Source: Sphingobacteriaceae bacterium UBA6709 (GTDB lineage Bacteria > Bacteroidota > Bacteroidia > Sphingobacteriales > Sphingobacteriaceae). From it: a DNA stretch of 33,351 bases. Location of the stretch: NCBI GenBank assembly GCA_002454425.1, contig DKIV01000008.1, forward strand, positions 209,476 through 242,826, in the 5' to 3' direction. Shown here piece by piece: positions 8,478 through 17,382 of this stretch (positions are counted from its first letter, which is position 1; each line of letters starts with the position of its first letter). The notes beneath the pieces were generated by a model. That model had not been told where the DNA came from. It saw nothing but the letters and a program-made list of their open reading frames with translations, and made no database searches. Position numbers and translations under genes: made by a program.

Positions 8478-11400
8478 ATGTTCAGTTATTTTCAAAAAGT
8501 CAGCGTACGATACACTCTTTTGCTGGCTTCATTTTTCATATCATTATATGCCTATTCCCAGGCACCACCAGCGGATAAACAAGCAACATCAACACTTAAA
8601 ATCAGCGGTAGGGTAACTAATAACGGGGAGCCATTACCGGGAGCAAACATCATCCTGAAAGGAACGAAAACCAAAACCAGTACCGATCTAAATGGCCGGT
8701 TTAGCATACAGGCTCCCCTCAATTCGGTTCTCCAGATTTCGTTTATAGGAATGGATACCCGCGACATTACGGTGAAATCCGCGGCAGCTCTGAATATTGA
8801 ACTAAAAACTCAGGGCCTCGCTATGGACGAGGTGGTCGTAGTAGGTTTCGGGGTATCAAAAAAGCGGGATCTTACAGGATCAGTTGTATCAGTAAAGAGC
8901 GACGAAATCACCGCCAGACCTGGTCCCAATCCCATGGAGTCTTTACAAGGAAGAGTAGCCGGTTTAGACATTACCCGTTCTTCTGGACAAGCAGGCGCGG
9001 GGGTTAACCTCCAGCTGCGGGGTACGCGCTCGTTTACTGCAAGTGGCAATCCCTTGTTTATCATTAACGGGCTGCCCGGGGATTACGCAACATTAAACCC
9101 TAATGATATTGAGAGCATTGACATTCTAAAAGATGCCTCCTCAACCGCTGTTTATGGATCCGCAGGCTCAAACGGAGTAATTATCATAACAACCAAAGGC
9201 GGCAAAGCAGGCAAGGTGCTCATTGACTTTAACTCGTTTTATGGCTATAACGGCTGGTCGCAAACACCAAAAATGCGTAAGGGTGAAGCCTATTTAAAGA
9301 CTAAACGTGATGCGTATAGCTACGTTTGGAATGCAAACAAGAACGAGTGGACCAAGGATGGAGCGCTTTGGCAATCGGAAGAAAATGATGAGGAGATTTT
9401 CGGAGCTCAACGATATCAAACATTTAAGGAGGGTCAGTTTACTGATTGGGCCGATCTATTTCTGCAAAAAAATGCCGCCACGCAAAACTATAGCGTGAGC
9501 GCCTCCGGTGGCACTGATAAGACGAAAGCCTACTTATCTTTTAATTACACAGGCGAGAAAGGACAGTATCGCGGCGACGATTACAACCTGCTTAGTTCCA
9601 CCTTTCGTATCGATCATAAAGTAAAACCATGGATCTCCATAGGTGCAAACGTTCAGGCCTCTTATGTAATCAGGAATAAGGCGCAAGACAAGTTGGAAAC
9701 AGCGCTGGTCACCGACCCATTAGCAAGGCCATATAAAGCGGACGGAACTTTAAACCCTGATTTGGGGAATAACGTATATAATCTTCTTCTGAATTATCAG
9801 CCAGGGGTCTATTCGAATGTTGACAATAACTCACGTATTTTTGTCAACCCTTATATTGAGCTGCGTCCACTGAAAGGTCTTTCGTTTCTATCCCGCGCCG
9901 GAGGCCAGCTTACGTACTCAAACACCTACCAGTTTGATGGAATAGGCTCTGTTGCGTATACTTATAATAATGCCGGCATTGCAAAGGCTCAGATTAATCA
10001 GGACCGCTTTGTAGGCTATCAATGGGAAAACATCCTGACTTATAATTTTAAGGTTGCTCAAAAACATGAGTTCACGGCCACTGCTGTAAGTACCTACTAC
10101 GACAATCAGGATACCAAGACCCTGATGTCGCAGAATAATATTTTAAATAACAACTTCAAGTGGTATAATTTCCGTGTGGATCCGGCAAATACTGTCGCTA
10201 CCAGTTCTTATACCATGTCTAGAACACTGGGCTTACTGGGTCGCGTAAATTATTCGTATGCCGGAAAGTATCTGCTATCAGCGTCAGTGCGGCGCGATGG
10301 CTCCTCCGTATTATATACGAACAATCGTTGGGATACTTTTCCCGCCGCCTCTGCGGGGTGGCGAATCTCTGACGAGGATTTCATGAAAGGCACCAAAGAC
10401 TGGCTCAACAATTTAAAGCTTCGCGTCGGATGGGGAATCACGGGATCTGCGAAGATTGACCCCTATAGCTCTGTGGCAGTAATGGAAAGCTTAAATATGT
10501 CATTAGGGGGCCAAACGGAGCCTATTTATAGAAACTCACAGTTCATTACAAATCAGCAGCTGGGTTGGGAGAAATCGCATAACACGAATTTTGGTGTAGA
10601 CGCAGGTTTGTTTAATAATCGAATTGACGTAGCTATAGACTACTATAATACCAATACCAAAGGTGTGATCTATAGTGTATTATCGCCTATAATCTATGGA
10701 ACTTATAAGCCAGGCACTCAATACCAGACAAATTTAAATGTATGCGAAACCTCTAATAAGGGCTTGGAAATAACATTAAACACACGCAATATTGTCACCA
10801 GAAATTTCGAATGGACTACCGCTGCGGCCTTTTCGCACAACAAAGAAAAGATCCTTAAGTTAACGGGCGGTGTAGCTAATAACATTACCAATGGTGATTA
10901 CACACTTACCATCGGACAAGCGGTGAACTCGTTCCGCAATTTTAAGCTTGATGGCGTGTGGCAGCTTGGCGAAGAAGCGGATGCTGCTGTATTTAACAAA
11001 AGACCGGGCGACCTGAAAGTTAATGTTCCTGATATCAACAGGCTGGCTCAGGGTGTTTACGTGAAGACGGCGGCGGATGGTACCGAAACATATTATTATA
11101 CAGATCTTGCGGCAGCTCAAAAGTTCAACCCCTCGTTAACGGCGGCTAACTCAAGGTACAGCTATAGTGCCAACGACTATCAGACACTCGGTCAAAACTC
11201 CCCTGTATGGTCTTTGGGCTTACAAAATACCTTTAAATATAAAAACTTCGATTTGGGAGTTTACGCTTACTTCAGGTGGGGACAAATGATAAAATACAAT
11301 ATGTTAGGATGGTATCAGCCCAACGCATTTGCGACAAATGCAAGTCCTTCCAGAACTATTCCCGAATACTTTAATTATTGGACACCGGAAAATCCTTCCA

Positions 11401-11696
11401 ATGATTTCCCGGTAATGGACTACTTAGCAACGACTTCTACCATGACCGGATTCAGCGGATTATCATACGTGGATGGCTCATTTTTCAAAGTGAAGAATAT
11501 TACCATGGGATATACCTTGTCAAACGCTATGTCTAAAAAATTCGGCATTCAGAGACTTCGCCTATACGGAACGATTACCAATCCTTTAATCATTGCGAAA
11601 AGTCCTCTGATAAAGCAATATGATCCGGAGATGAATGGCACGTTAAGCTATCCTCTAACCAAACAGGTAGTCATTGGCCTAAATGTAACATTATAG
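8478..11696 (+). CDS. SusC/RagA-family TonB-dependent outer-membrane transporter
   Basis: A 1072-residue outer-membrane receptor of the SusC class. In order: signal peptide (about 1-28), a carboxypeptidase-regulatory-like beta-sandwich (about 40-110, starting LKISGRVT), the phylum-typical SusC signature MDEVVVVGFG at 116-125, the plug domain (about 128-240, with LQGRVAGLDI, GNPLFIINGLP and IESIDILKDASSTAVYGS), and a long beta-barrel to the C-terminus. It imports oligomeric nutrients, usually glycans or peptides, with energy from TonB-ExbBD. SusD follows after 12 nt. There is no glycoside hydrolase, peptidase, ECF sigma/anti-sigma pair or hybrid sensor next to it, so the ligand is unknown and no N-terminal sigma-signalling domain is evident. 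Confidence 0.97.
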   Translation: MFSYFQKVSVRYTLLLASFFISLYAYSQAPPADKQATSTLKISGRVTNNGEPLPGANIILKGTKTKTSTDLNGRFSIQAPLNSVLQISFIGMDTRDITVKSAAALNIELKTQGLAMDEVVVVGFGVSKKRDLTGSVVSVKSDEITARPGPNPMESLQGRVAGLDITRSSGQAGAGVNLQLRGTRSFTASGNPLFIINGLPGDYATLNPNDIESIDILKDASSTAVYGSAGSNGVIIITTKGGKAGKVLIDFNSFYGYNGWSQTPKMRKGEAYLKTKRDAYSYVWNANKNEWTKDGALWQSEENDEEIFGAQRYQTFKEGQFTDWADLFLQKNAATQNYSVSASGGTDKTKAYLSFNYTGEKGQYRGDDYNLLSSTFRIDHKVKPWISIGANVQASYVIRNKAQDKLETALVTDPLARPYKADGTLNPDLGNNVYNLLLNYQPGVYSNVDNNSRIFVNPYIELRPLKGLSFLSRAGGQLTYSNTYQFDGIGSVAYTYNNAGIAKAQINQDRFVGYQWENILTYNFKVAQKHEFTATAVSTYYDNQDTKTLMSQNNILNNNFKWYNFRVDPANTVATSSYTMSRTLGLLGRVNYSYAGKYLLSASVRRDGSSVLYTNNRWDTFPAASAGWRISDEDFMKGTKDWLNNLKLRVGWGITGSAKIDPYSSVAVMESLNMSLGGQTEPIYRNSQFITNQQLGWEKSHNTNFGVDAGLFNNRIDVAIDYYNTNTKGVIYSVLSPIIYGTYKPGTQYQTNLNVCETSNKGLEITLNTRNIVTRNFEWTTAAAFSHNKEKILKLTGGVANNITNGDYTLTIGQAVNSFRNFKLDGVWQLGEEADAAVFNKRPGDLKVNVPDINRLAQGVYVKTAADGTETYYYTDLAAAQKFNPSLTAANSRYSYSANDYQTLGQNSPVWSLGLQNTFKYKNFDLGVYAYFRWGQMIKYNMLGWYQPNAFATNASPSRTIPEYFNYWTPENPSNDFPVMDYLATTSTMTGFSGLSYVDGSFFKVKNITMGYTLSNAMSKKFGIQRLRLYGTITNPLIIAKSPLIKQYDPEMNGTLSYPLTKQVVIGLNVTL

Positions 11697-11708
11697 CAAT
11701 TAAAAAAC

Positions 11709-13772
11709 ATGAAGAAACATATCATAAATACTATCATACGAACAGCCATCTTTTGCCAGATCATAATACTTGCATTCTCGGCATGCAGGCCTTTGGATGA
11801 GTATAATCCCACGTCGCTGTCTGAGGATAATGTGCTCAGATCATTTAGCGGATTTAAAGCCTTTCAGTCTAACTGCTACAGCGGCCTTTGGGGATCCCTG
11901 ATTGGTATGCCCTACGGTATCCTCTCGGAAGTTGGCACCGATTTATGGACCTTCCCCTACAATAACCACAATCAATATCGTGATGTTATTGCTTATGAGG
12001 AGTTTACTATTAATTCCGGCGTGGTAAGGAACGTATGGGATTTCGCATGGGGACCAATCAAAGACTGCAATAAAACTATTGAATTATCTACAAAACTACA
12101 GGACGGAGACCCTGAGGATATTAAGATTTTAGTCGCAGAAGCGCAGTTTCTGCGAGCATATTATTACTCGGTTCTCGTAACACAGTTTGGAAGTGTACCC
12201 CTTGTAACTGTAGATGACCCCGTAAAAAATTTGAATCCCTCCAGAAGCCCTGTACCGGATATTTATCGTCAGATTATCACTGATCTCAGAGCTGCATTCA
12301 ATGCGTTGCCAATAACACCTTATGAGGGAAATGCTCAGCGAGTTACCAAAAAAGCAGCGTTCGGACTGCTTGCCCGAGTTTATGCGCAGGGAGCCGGTGA
12401 AGGTCTCACAGAAAACAATAAATCCTATTGGCTGAGAGCAAAAGAGGTGGCTGATAGCCTTATAACACAGGCAGGTTCATATAACGCCCGGATTTACGAT
12501 GACTTTGCCGAGGTGTTCGCGGCCAGGAATAACCGCAATAATCAAGAGGCTTTGTTTACTGCTTACGGGCTTAATCCTTATGACCCGTCCTATGACTACT
12601 TTACCGGTTCAGGAAAACCGAATCTCTATCTACATTATTATCCAAAGCTTGATGATGCGTTTGGCACCGCCGATCTGCTAAAGCGGGGCGTGAACGCGAA
12701 CACTTCAAATGCCTACTATGGTCGTTTGAACCAACAATTTATAGCGCCGACAAAATACCTAATTCAGTGTTTCAATGCCGACTATGACAAGCGCTGGGAA
12801 AATACCTTCGTAACGGCATTTACAAATTATTCAGGTACGCAGGCCTTAGCTAGCCTGGGAACGGTAGCCCCTACTCCTGCCAAGGTAACCTATGATGCCG
12901 CCACCGTTACCCTGACCGCGGCCATGTGTACTAAATATGGTATTGATGCATCTCATGTAGGGCAAAAAATATATCCTTATACAGACGTTAATGCCCGCAA
13001 TGCTTCTCAAAATGCTACCTGGCAATACATTCCCAAAGTTTGGGCAAAAGGAGATCACACGGGAGCCACAACGGGGCTAATTGACGTTGCAAACGCCAAT
13101 GTACATCCATACCCTCTTGCTCAGGACGAAGACAGGTTCTTTGCTTACTTGAGCAAGACGCCTCTCTCTGCAACAGATAAGGCAAGCAGAAGATATCTCA
13201 CCGTAAATATCGATGACCTGTTCGATCCTTCCGATCCTACGGGAAGTACCTATAAAATGGTCGCCTCGAATAACGGTCTTGCATATCCAGCCGCGGCAAA
13301 CCTCTTCCCGGCAATGATGAAATTTAACCATAATTTCGACGGCGGATGGCTGGGGGCGAACTTTCAGCAGAAGTTGGGTAACATTATGATTATGCGCATG
13401 GCCGAAGTTTACCTTATTGTGGCAGAGGCGAGTATGCACGTTAATCAAAATGGCGCAGAAGCCGCGAAATACTTAAATGAGTTAAGAAAACGCGCCTGCC
13501 GGAATAGTGCTGATTTTAATACAGCCACAGGAATGCAGCTGGTGTCGGCTACGATGAACGACGTATTCGATGAGTATGCAAGGGAGTTATGTGGGGAATT
13601 TAACAGATGGGCCTTGTTAAAGCGAAATAAAGCTTTCGAATCCCGGCTGCAGACGTACAACAGGACAGCCCTCAGCAATTTTGTGGCGTCACGTCACTAC
13701 ACCCGTCCTATTCCGTTCAATTTTTTAAATCAAATTAATAATGCCGATGAATTTGGGAATAATGGATATTAA
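11709..13772 (+). CDS. SusD/RagB-family nutrient-binding lipoprotein
   Basis: A 687-residue surface lipoprotein, the lid and ligand-binding partner of the SusC channel encoded 12 nt upstream. The lipobox FSAC places the lipidated Cys at about residue 26. TPR-like helices follow (for example the stretch beginning EAQFLRAYYYSVLV), and the conserved RagB/SusD end region appears with MRMAEVYLIVAEA and YLNELRKRA. It is about 135 residues longer than the B. thetaiotaomicron SusD (551), with extra sequence in the central part (roughly residues 350-500) that may shape the ligand site. The gene ends 29 nt before a very strong bidirectional terminator. Confidence 0.96.
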   Translation: MKKHIINTIIRTAIFCQIIILAFSACRPLDEYNPTSLSEDNVLRSFSGFKAFQSNCYSGLWGSLIGMPYGILSEVGTDLWTFPYNNHNQYRDVIAYEEFTINSGVVRNVWDFAWGPIKDCNKTIELSTKLQDGDPEDIKILVAEAQFLRAYYYSVLVTQFGSVPLVTVDDPVKNLNPSRSPVPDIYRQIITDLRAAFNALPITPYEGNAQRVTKKAAFGLLARVYAQGAGEGLTENNKSYWLRAKEVADSLITQAGSYNARIYDDFAEVFAARNNRNNQEALFTAYGLNPYDPSYDYFTGSGKPNLYLHYYPKLDDAFGTADLLKRGVNANTSNAYYGRLNQQFIAPTKYLIQCFNADYDKRWENTFVTAFTNYSGTQALASLGTVAPTPAKVTYDAATVTLTAAMCTKYGIDASHVGQKIYPYTDVNARNASQNATWQYIPKVWAKGDHTGATTGLIDVANANVHPYPLAQDEDRFFAYLSKTPLSATDKASRRYLTVNIDDLFDPSDPTGSTYKMVASNNGLAYPAAANLFPAMMKFNHNFDGGWLGANFQQKLGNIMIMRMAEVYLIVAEASMHVNQNGAEAAKYLNELRKRACRNSADFNTATGMQLVSATMNDVFDEYARELCGEFNRWALLKRNKAFESRLQTYNRTALSNFVASRHYTRPIPFNFLNQINNADEFGNNGY

Positions 13773-13800
13773 GTGATCTTTTATATTCCCTGATCTATGT

Positions 13801-13847
13801 ATAAAACACAAAAGGACGAGCGCAAAGCTCGTCCTTTTGTGTTTTAT
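13801..13847. terminator. Bidirectional terminator between susD and the DinB-like gene
   Basis: A perfect 21-bp inverted repeat (arms 13801-13821 and 13827-13847) around the loop GCAAA. The GC-rich centre is flanked by T-rich and A-rich outer arms on both strands, so it can stop transcription from susD and from the convergent gene at 13885. Confidence 0.92.
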
Positions 13848-13884
13848 ATCTCCATAAAGAGGGTATGATACCTCTTAGCCTATA

Positions 13885-14427
13885 TTACACTGCTAATTCA
13901 TCAGTAAAATTACTGAGTCGCGGAAGGTATATGACGTTACTGTTTTTAGCGACCTCCATAGACCAAAAGCTACCTGAAAGCTTAAATATCTTGAATAACT
14001 GACTGGACTCATGAAGCAGGAAAAATTCCGTCCACTCTCCTACCGCCATTTGACCTAAAATTGAATGAGTGCCAATTCTGGAACAAAGCTCATCAGGAAG
14101 TTCCCTCAGCATATTGCAGATATGATCCCGCTGCTTATAAATCGAATGGAGCAAGGAGCCGGTAGTCCGCGCAGTGGTAAATGGAAACTGCACATCAGCG
14201 TCAGGCTTATAGACTTCGAAAAAAGGATTTATCTCGGAGATGATCCTTCCCAGGCGCTCAGTAAACACTTCCTGATAACGGGCCAAATAAGCGATATTCT
14301 CATGTATTGAGAATTTACCATGCTCAAGTCTATTATAAATAGCCTCGGGCGGCAGATTATCGATATACTGCTTAATGGTTTTATGTTGGCTTTCCAGCCG
14401 ATCGATGGTATATTGCCTTAAGTTCAT
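13885..14427 (-). CDS. DinB-like four-helix protein
   Basis: A 180-residue protein with the DinB/YfiT-like four-helix bundle pattern. FSIHENIAYLARYQ (His42) and GEWTEFFLLHESSQLFKI carry two of the His residues that bind a metal in this superfamily, and GKFSIHENI resembles the family's conserved 'W/FS...E...H' start. Members often act as metal-dependent thiol transferases or hydrolases, but the biochemical activity here is unknown. It is monocistronic and convergent with susD, sharing the terminator at 13801-13847. Confidence 0.8.
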   Translation of the reverse strand: MNLRQYTIDRLESQHKTIKQYIDNLPPEAIYNRLEHGKFSIHENIAYLARYQEVFTERLGRIISEINPFFEVYKPDADVQFPFTTARTTGSLLHSIYKQRDHICNMLRELPDELCSRIGTHSILGQMAVGEWTEFFLLHESSQLFKIFKLSGSFWSMEVAKNSNVIYLPRLSNFTDELAV

Positions 14428-14618
14428 GGTATTTAGGGGTCAGTGTTTTTCTAAATATAACACATTCCAACTGGAAACCGTGTTTTTTGCCAAAATCATT
14501 TATAAGCTCTTTTTACAACACAAAAATATCCTGACAATATTAAGAAAACGTTGCGTAATCAATAAATTCTCAGCATGTTACAAAAACATTCATTGTCTCA
14601 AGGCTGAGCATCTAAATG

Positions 14619-14765
14619 CTACTTTTCCTTCTTCTTTTCCTTTAGTTCTTCTTCTGTTGGAATGGGTTTAACATTATCATTTTTTGAAACCACAGTCTCT
14701 ACATCTTTCTGATGCTCTTTTTCAGGATTTACCTGATCCGCTTTCTTTTCTGTTTTGTTAGTCAT
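14619..14765 (-). CDS. Short highly charged hypothetical protein
   Basis: A 48-residue protein rich in Lys, Glu and Asp, ending ELKEKKKEK and probably intrinsically disordered. The frame is open further upstream to 14903, but that extension (with several Cys and Pro) reads unlike the rest, so I place the start at the ATG at 14765. Short Lys/Glu-rich proteins of this kind are frequent in Sphingobacteriaceae. No function can be assigned, and the low complexity leaves real doubt that it is translated. Confidence 0.4.
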   Translation of the reverse strand: MTNKTEKKADQVNPEKEHQKDVETVVSKNDNVKPIPTEEELKEKKKEK

Positions 14766-14924
14766 AGCTATAGTATTTGATCTTTTATAACCAAATACCC
14801 TGCCGCAACGCTCCATAGCATTTAAACAGCGTTTAACGCTGCCGGGTGTATCTCTTTTAGGAATTTCAAGTTCAGGAAAAAGGACGCTGGAGTTATGCCC
14901 CATGTTTCTGACACTAGGGATAGC

Positions 14925-14961
14925 AACAAAAAAGCTCCGACCCGGAGAGGGACGAAGCTTT
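14925..14961 (-). terminator. Terminator of the outer-membrane beta-barrel gene
   Basis: On the minus strand, AAAGCTTCG (14953-14961) pairs with CGGAGCTTT (14931-14939), allowing one G-U pair, and is followed by further T's. It begins about 25 nt after the stop codon at 14987. Confidence 0.75.
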
Positions 14962-14986
14962 GCTATTAGATTTTAGAATATTGCTA

Positions 14987-15637
14987 CTAAAAGGAGAATC
15001 CTACGTTAAAGGATAATACCCGATTCTTAAGCGTTGAATTTGACGAATTGTCGGGAGCCAAATCGGTTAGCCCCAAGCCATACCCGGCACCAACCTGAAA
15101 TCCTCCACCTAACTCAAAACCGGCAAGGAAGTTTACGCCAGCATCAAAAGGTCTTAAATCGTCGCCATTGCTATTGCCAAATTCTATGTCACGCTCACTA
15201 CTACCACTGGCGCCCGCTACACTGGCACTTGACTTCTGACGGCCGCTAACCGCGTATGAAATGTACGGACCGGCTCCCATATAAAAGTTTGTTCCCTGAG
15301 CAATTGGTAATTTAGCAACTAAGTTTACAGGAACTCCAATTTCCAGGGTACTATTTTCTCGCTTCACATTCGCGATATCGTCGGACTCCCATTTACCACC
15401 TTTTCCCTGAAGGCTAATTCCCGGTTGTACCCAAAAGTAGGATCCTACCGGTACATCAGCATAACCTGTAACCTGAAAATTTGTAGAATTCGACGAGCTT
15501 ACCGCTTCATCTCCATTTGAAACCCGATATTTAGCAAGGTTTACACCTGCTCTAATACCCCATTTTGTTGTTCCAACCTGTGCGAAGGCAGCACTTCCAA
15601 ACAGGAAGCCCGCTGCAATAAGAATTATCTTTTTCAT
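14987..15637 (-). CDS. Outer-membrane beta-barrel (porin-family) protein
   Basis: A 216-residue protein with a signal peptide (about 1-19, cleavage after AFA) and a barrel of about eight amphipathic strands, starting KWGIRAGVNLAKY and ending in the aromatic-terminal strand VLSFNVGFSF, the C-terminal signal for barrel insertion. This is the small OmpX/OprF-like beta-barrel type common in Bacteroidota, often annotated only as porin-family protein. It is monocistronic with its own terminator. The function is not predictable; it may be structural or an adhesion/permeability protein. Confidence 0.88.
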   Translation of the reverse strand: MKKIILIAAGFLFGSAAFAQVGTTKWGIRAGVNLAKYRVSNGDEAVSSSNSTNFQVTGYADVPVGSYFWVQPGISLQGKGGKWESDDIANVKRENSTLEIGVPVNLVAKLPIAQGTNFYMGAGPYISYAVSGRQKSSASVAGASGSSERDIEFGNSNGDDLRPFDAGVNFLAGFELGGGFQVGAGYGLGLTDLAPDNSSNSTLKNRVLSFNVGFSF

Positions 15638-15885
15638 CGTTTATGTCAATTTGTTTCGATGAACAAATACACACAATTCTAACGCCAAAAAGATTGCTTA
15701 TTATCAAATGGGCTAACAAACAACATTTTGCGTTATTTGAAATAAAAATTACTCTATGAAAAATGATTTATTTTTAGGTCAATTATGTATAAAAAAGGCT
15801 CCGATTGTAATCGCTTTGTTACAAAGATTTAAAATACCCCCTCTCCTGTATAAGGAGGAATGGGAAAATTTATTGCCCTTCGATC

Positions 15886-16797
15886 TTAAATATCGAAGAC
15901 CTTACCCTCTATGGCTAACTTTGATTCAGGAAAGACCGACGTAGCTTCCGCCAACAAAGGCTCCAGCTCTCTATAGCGAGCAGAGAAATGCCCTAGCAAC
16001 AACTGTTGTACCCCGGCCCGATGAGCAACCTCGGCAGCCTGCTTTGCCGTCGAGTGGTATGTTTCTGTAGCTCTTGCCAACATGTCGTCCATAAAGGTAG
16101 ACTCGTGATAAAGAGTGTTTACTCCCTTTATTTGATCAAGATAGCGCCAATTACAAATGGTGTCTGAAATATAGGCATATGACCGGGGAAGATCAGCTTC
16201 GCTTGTCAGATCTAAAAACGAATGCACCTGTCCACTCTCGTCAGTGTAATCGAAGCCGCGCTTTATCAAAGGAATCATCCCCAACGGCACGTTAAGTTCC
16301 TGAATTTTATCCTTACGCAATTTACGCATACGCGTTTTTTGCATAAACTTGAAACCCGTACATGCGATACGATGATCCAGCGGGATACTCTCGACAATGA
16401 TGTCAGGATTTTCAAAAATTACCTGGGCATGCTCCGGATCATTTACATTGAAGAACAGTGGATAGCGGATTACCGTATCCGAGTACTTCAATTGCATTTC
16501 GACAATTTCCTGAAGATGCGGAGGACCATATACATTTAAAGGTTTCGTCCTACCCGTGAGATGTAATGACGACAGCAATCCTACCAGACCCAGGTAATGA
16601 TCACCGTGGATATGACTGATGAAGATGCTATGTATGCGTTGCGCCCTAATATTATTGCGCATGAGTTGCTGCTGCGTTCCCTCTCCACAGTCGATGAGGA
16701 AAAGACGCTCATTCACATTTAGAATTTGCGCGGAGGGGTTTCTGTTGAAAATGGGCGTAGCGGAGCTACTGCCCAATATGGTAACATCAAATCTCAT
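15886..16797 (-). CDS. rnz: Ribonuclease Z (tRNA 3'-processing endonuclease)
   Basis: A 303-residue metallo-beta-lactamase-fold nuclease that cuts the 3' trailer from pre-tRNAs before CCA addition. The metal motif SHIHGDHYLG (His62, His64, Asp66, His67) is intact. The later ligands appear in YHESTF and LLGHFSARY, and GSSSATPIFNRNPSA at the N-terminus is typical of RNase Z. The length matches bacterial enzymes (~305). This is relevant to the tRNA-Cys at 31572, which lacks an encoded CCA. It starts 7 nt after the STAS gene and is almost certainly co-transcribed with it. Confidence 0.95.
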   Translation of the reverse strand: MRFDVTILGSSSATPIFNRNPSAQILNVNERLFLIDCGEGTQQQLMRNNIRAQRIHSIFISHIHGDHYLGLVGLLSSLHLTGRTKPLNVYGPPHLQEIVEMQLKYSDTVIRYPLFFNVNDPEHAQVIFENPDIIVESIPLDHRIACTGFKFMQKTRMRKLRKDKIQELNVPLGMIPLIKRGFDYTDESGQVHSFLDLTSEADLPRSYAYISDTICNWRYLDQIKGVNTLYHESTFMDDMLARATETYHSTAKQAAEVAHRAGVQQLLLGHFSARYRELEPLLAEATSVFPESKLAIEGKVFDI

Positions 16798-16804
16798 CGA
16801 GCAA

Positions 16805-17185
16805 CTATTTTTCAGCCTCTCTATTTAGTTCGCGCTCTATTTCCTCCATAAAAATTATATCTATAGCTTCTTCTTCCGAGGGGACCAGAGCCAGAACACT
16901 GTCAAGCTTCGTAATCTCAAGCAGACGTGTCAGATGTTCGCTGGATCCGCATACCACAAAAGATCCTTCGCATCCTTTACATAAGCGATGTCCGCTAAGA
17001 ATGCTACTTAATCCGGAAGAGTCTGAATTCTTGACAGATGTCAAATCCAATATAATATTTTTTACTCCATGTGAGTTAAGAAGAACAAGCTCAGACTTTA
17101 ACTGAGGAGCGATCAAACTATTCAGATTGGTCTCCTCCAGCTTAAATGTTACGTATTTTTCATGTTTATCAACTGTGAACTTCAT
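16805..17185 (-). CDS. STAS-domain anti-sigma-factor-antagonist-like protein
   Basis: A 126-residue single-domain STAS protein. ILDLTSVKNSDSSGLSSIL (about 45-63) contains the SpoIIAA-type DSSGL motif, with Ser56 in the position phosphorylated by cognate kinases. Residues beyond about 105 form a Glu-rich tail. No anti-sigma kinase, PP2C phosphatase or sigma factor is nearby, so partners are unknown. The 7-nt spacing to rnz indicates an STAS-rnz operon, an arrangement I recall in other Bacteroidota but cannot verify here. Confidence 0.88.
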   Translation of the reverse strand: MKFTVDKHEKYVTFKLEETNLNSLIAPQLKSELVLLNSHGVKNIILDLTSVKNSDSSGLSSILSGHRLCKGCEGSFVVCGSSEHLTRLLEITKLDSVLALVPSEEEAIDIIFMEEIERELNREAEK

Positions 17186-17356
17186 AATATGCTCTGAAAA
17201 AATTTAAACACGCCAATGGCGAAACCAATGAATCAACAATCTTTTGTATTTCGAAAATAGTGTCTTTTCCTCCGCTAACGTCGGGCAACGTTTATAGCAT
17301 GCGGACAATGCTTCCTTTCTTTGTACTACCCCGAATTTTACGCTGGCGATGCAAGT

Positions 17357-17370
17357 TTATTGTACAATAA
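17357..17370. repeat. AT-rich perfect palindrome between purC and the STAS gene
   Basis: TTATTGTACAATAA is a perfect 14-bp palindrome 12 nt beyond the purC stop. No T-run follows on the minus strand, so it is not an obvious terminator. It could be an operator or chance in AT-rich sequence. Confidence 0.3.
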
Positions 17371-17382
17371 TAAATAAAAATA

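Noticed and set aside
14375..14671. 98-codon plus-strand frame over the DinB-like start
   Set aside because: Antisense to the DinB-like gene and its upstream region, with Cys/Phe-rich random-looking composition.
14766..14903. N-terminal extension of the short charged protein
   Set aside because: Its composition (Cys, Pro, hydrophobic) differs sharply from the charged part, with no start-site support.
15756..15944. 62-codon plus-strand frame downstream of the beta-barrel gene
   Set aside because: It overlaps the 3' end of rnz on the other strand and has no coding features.
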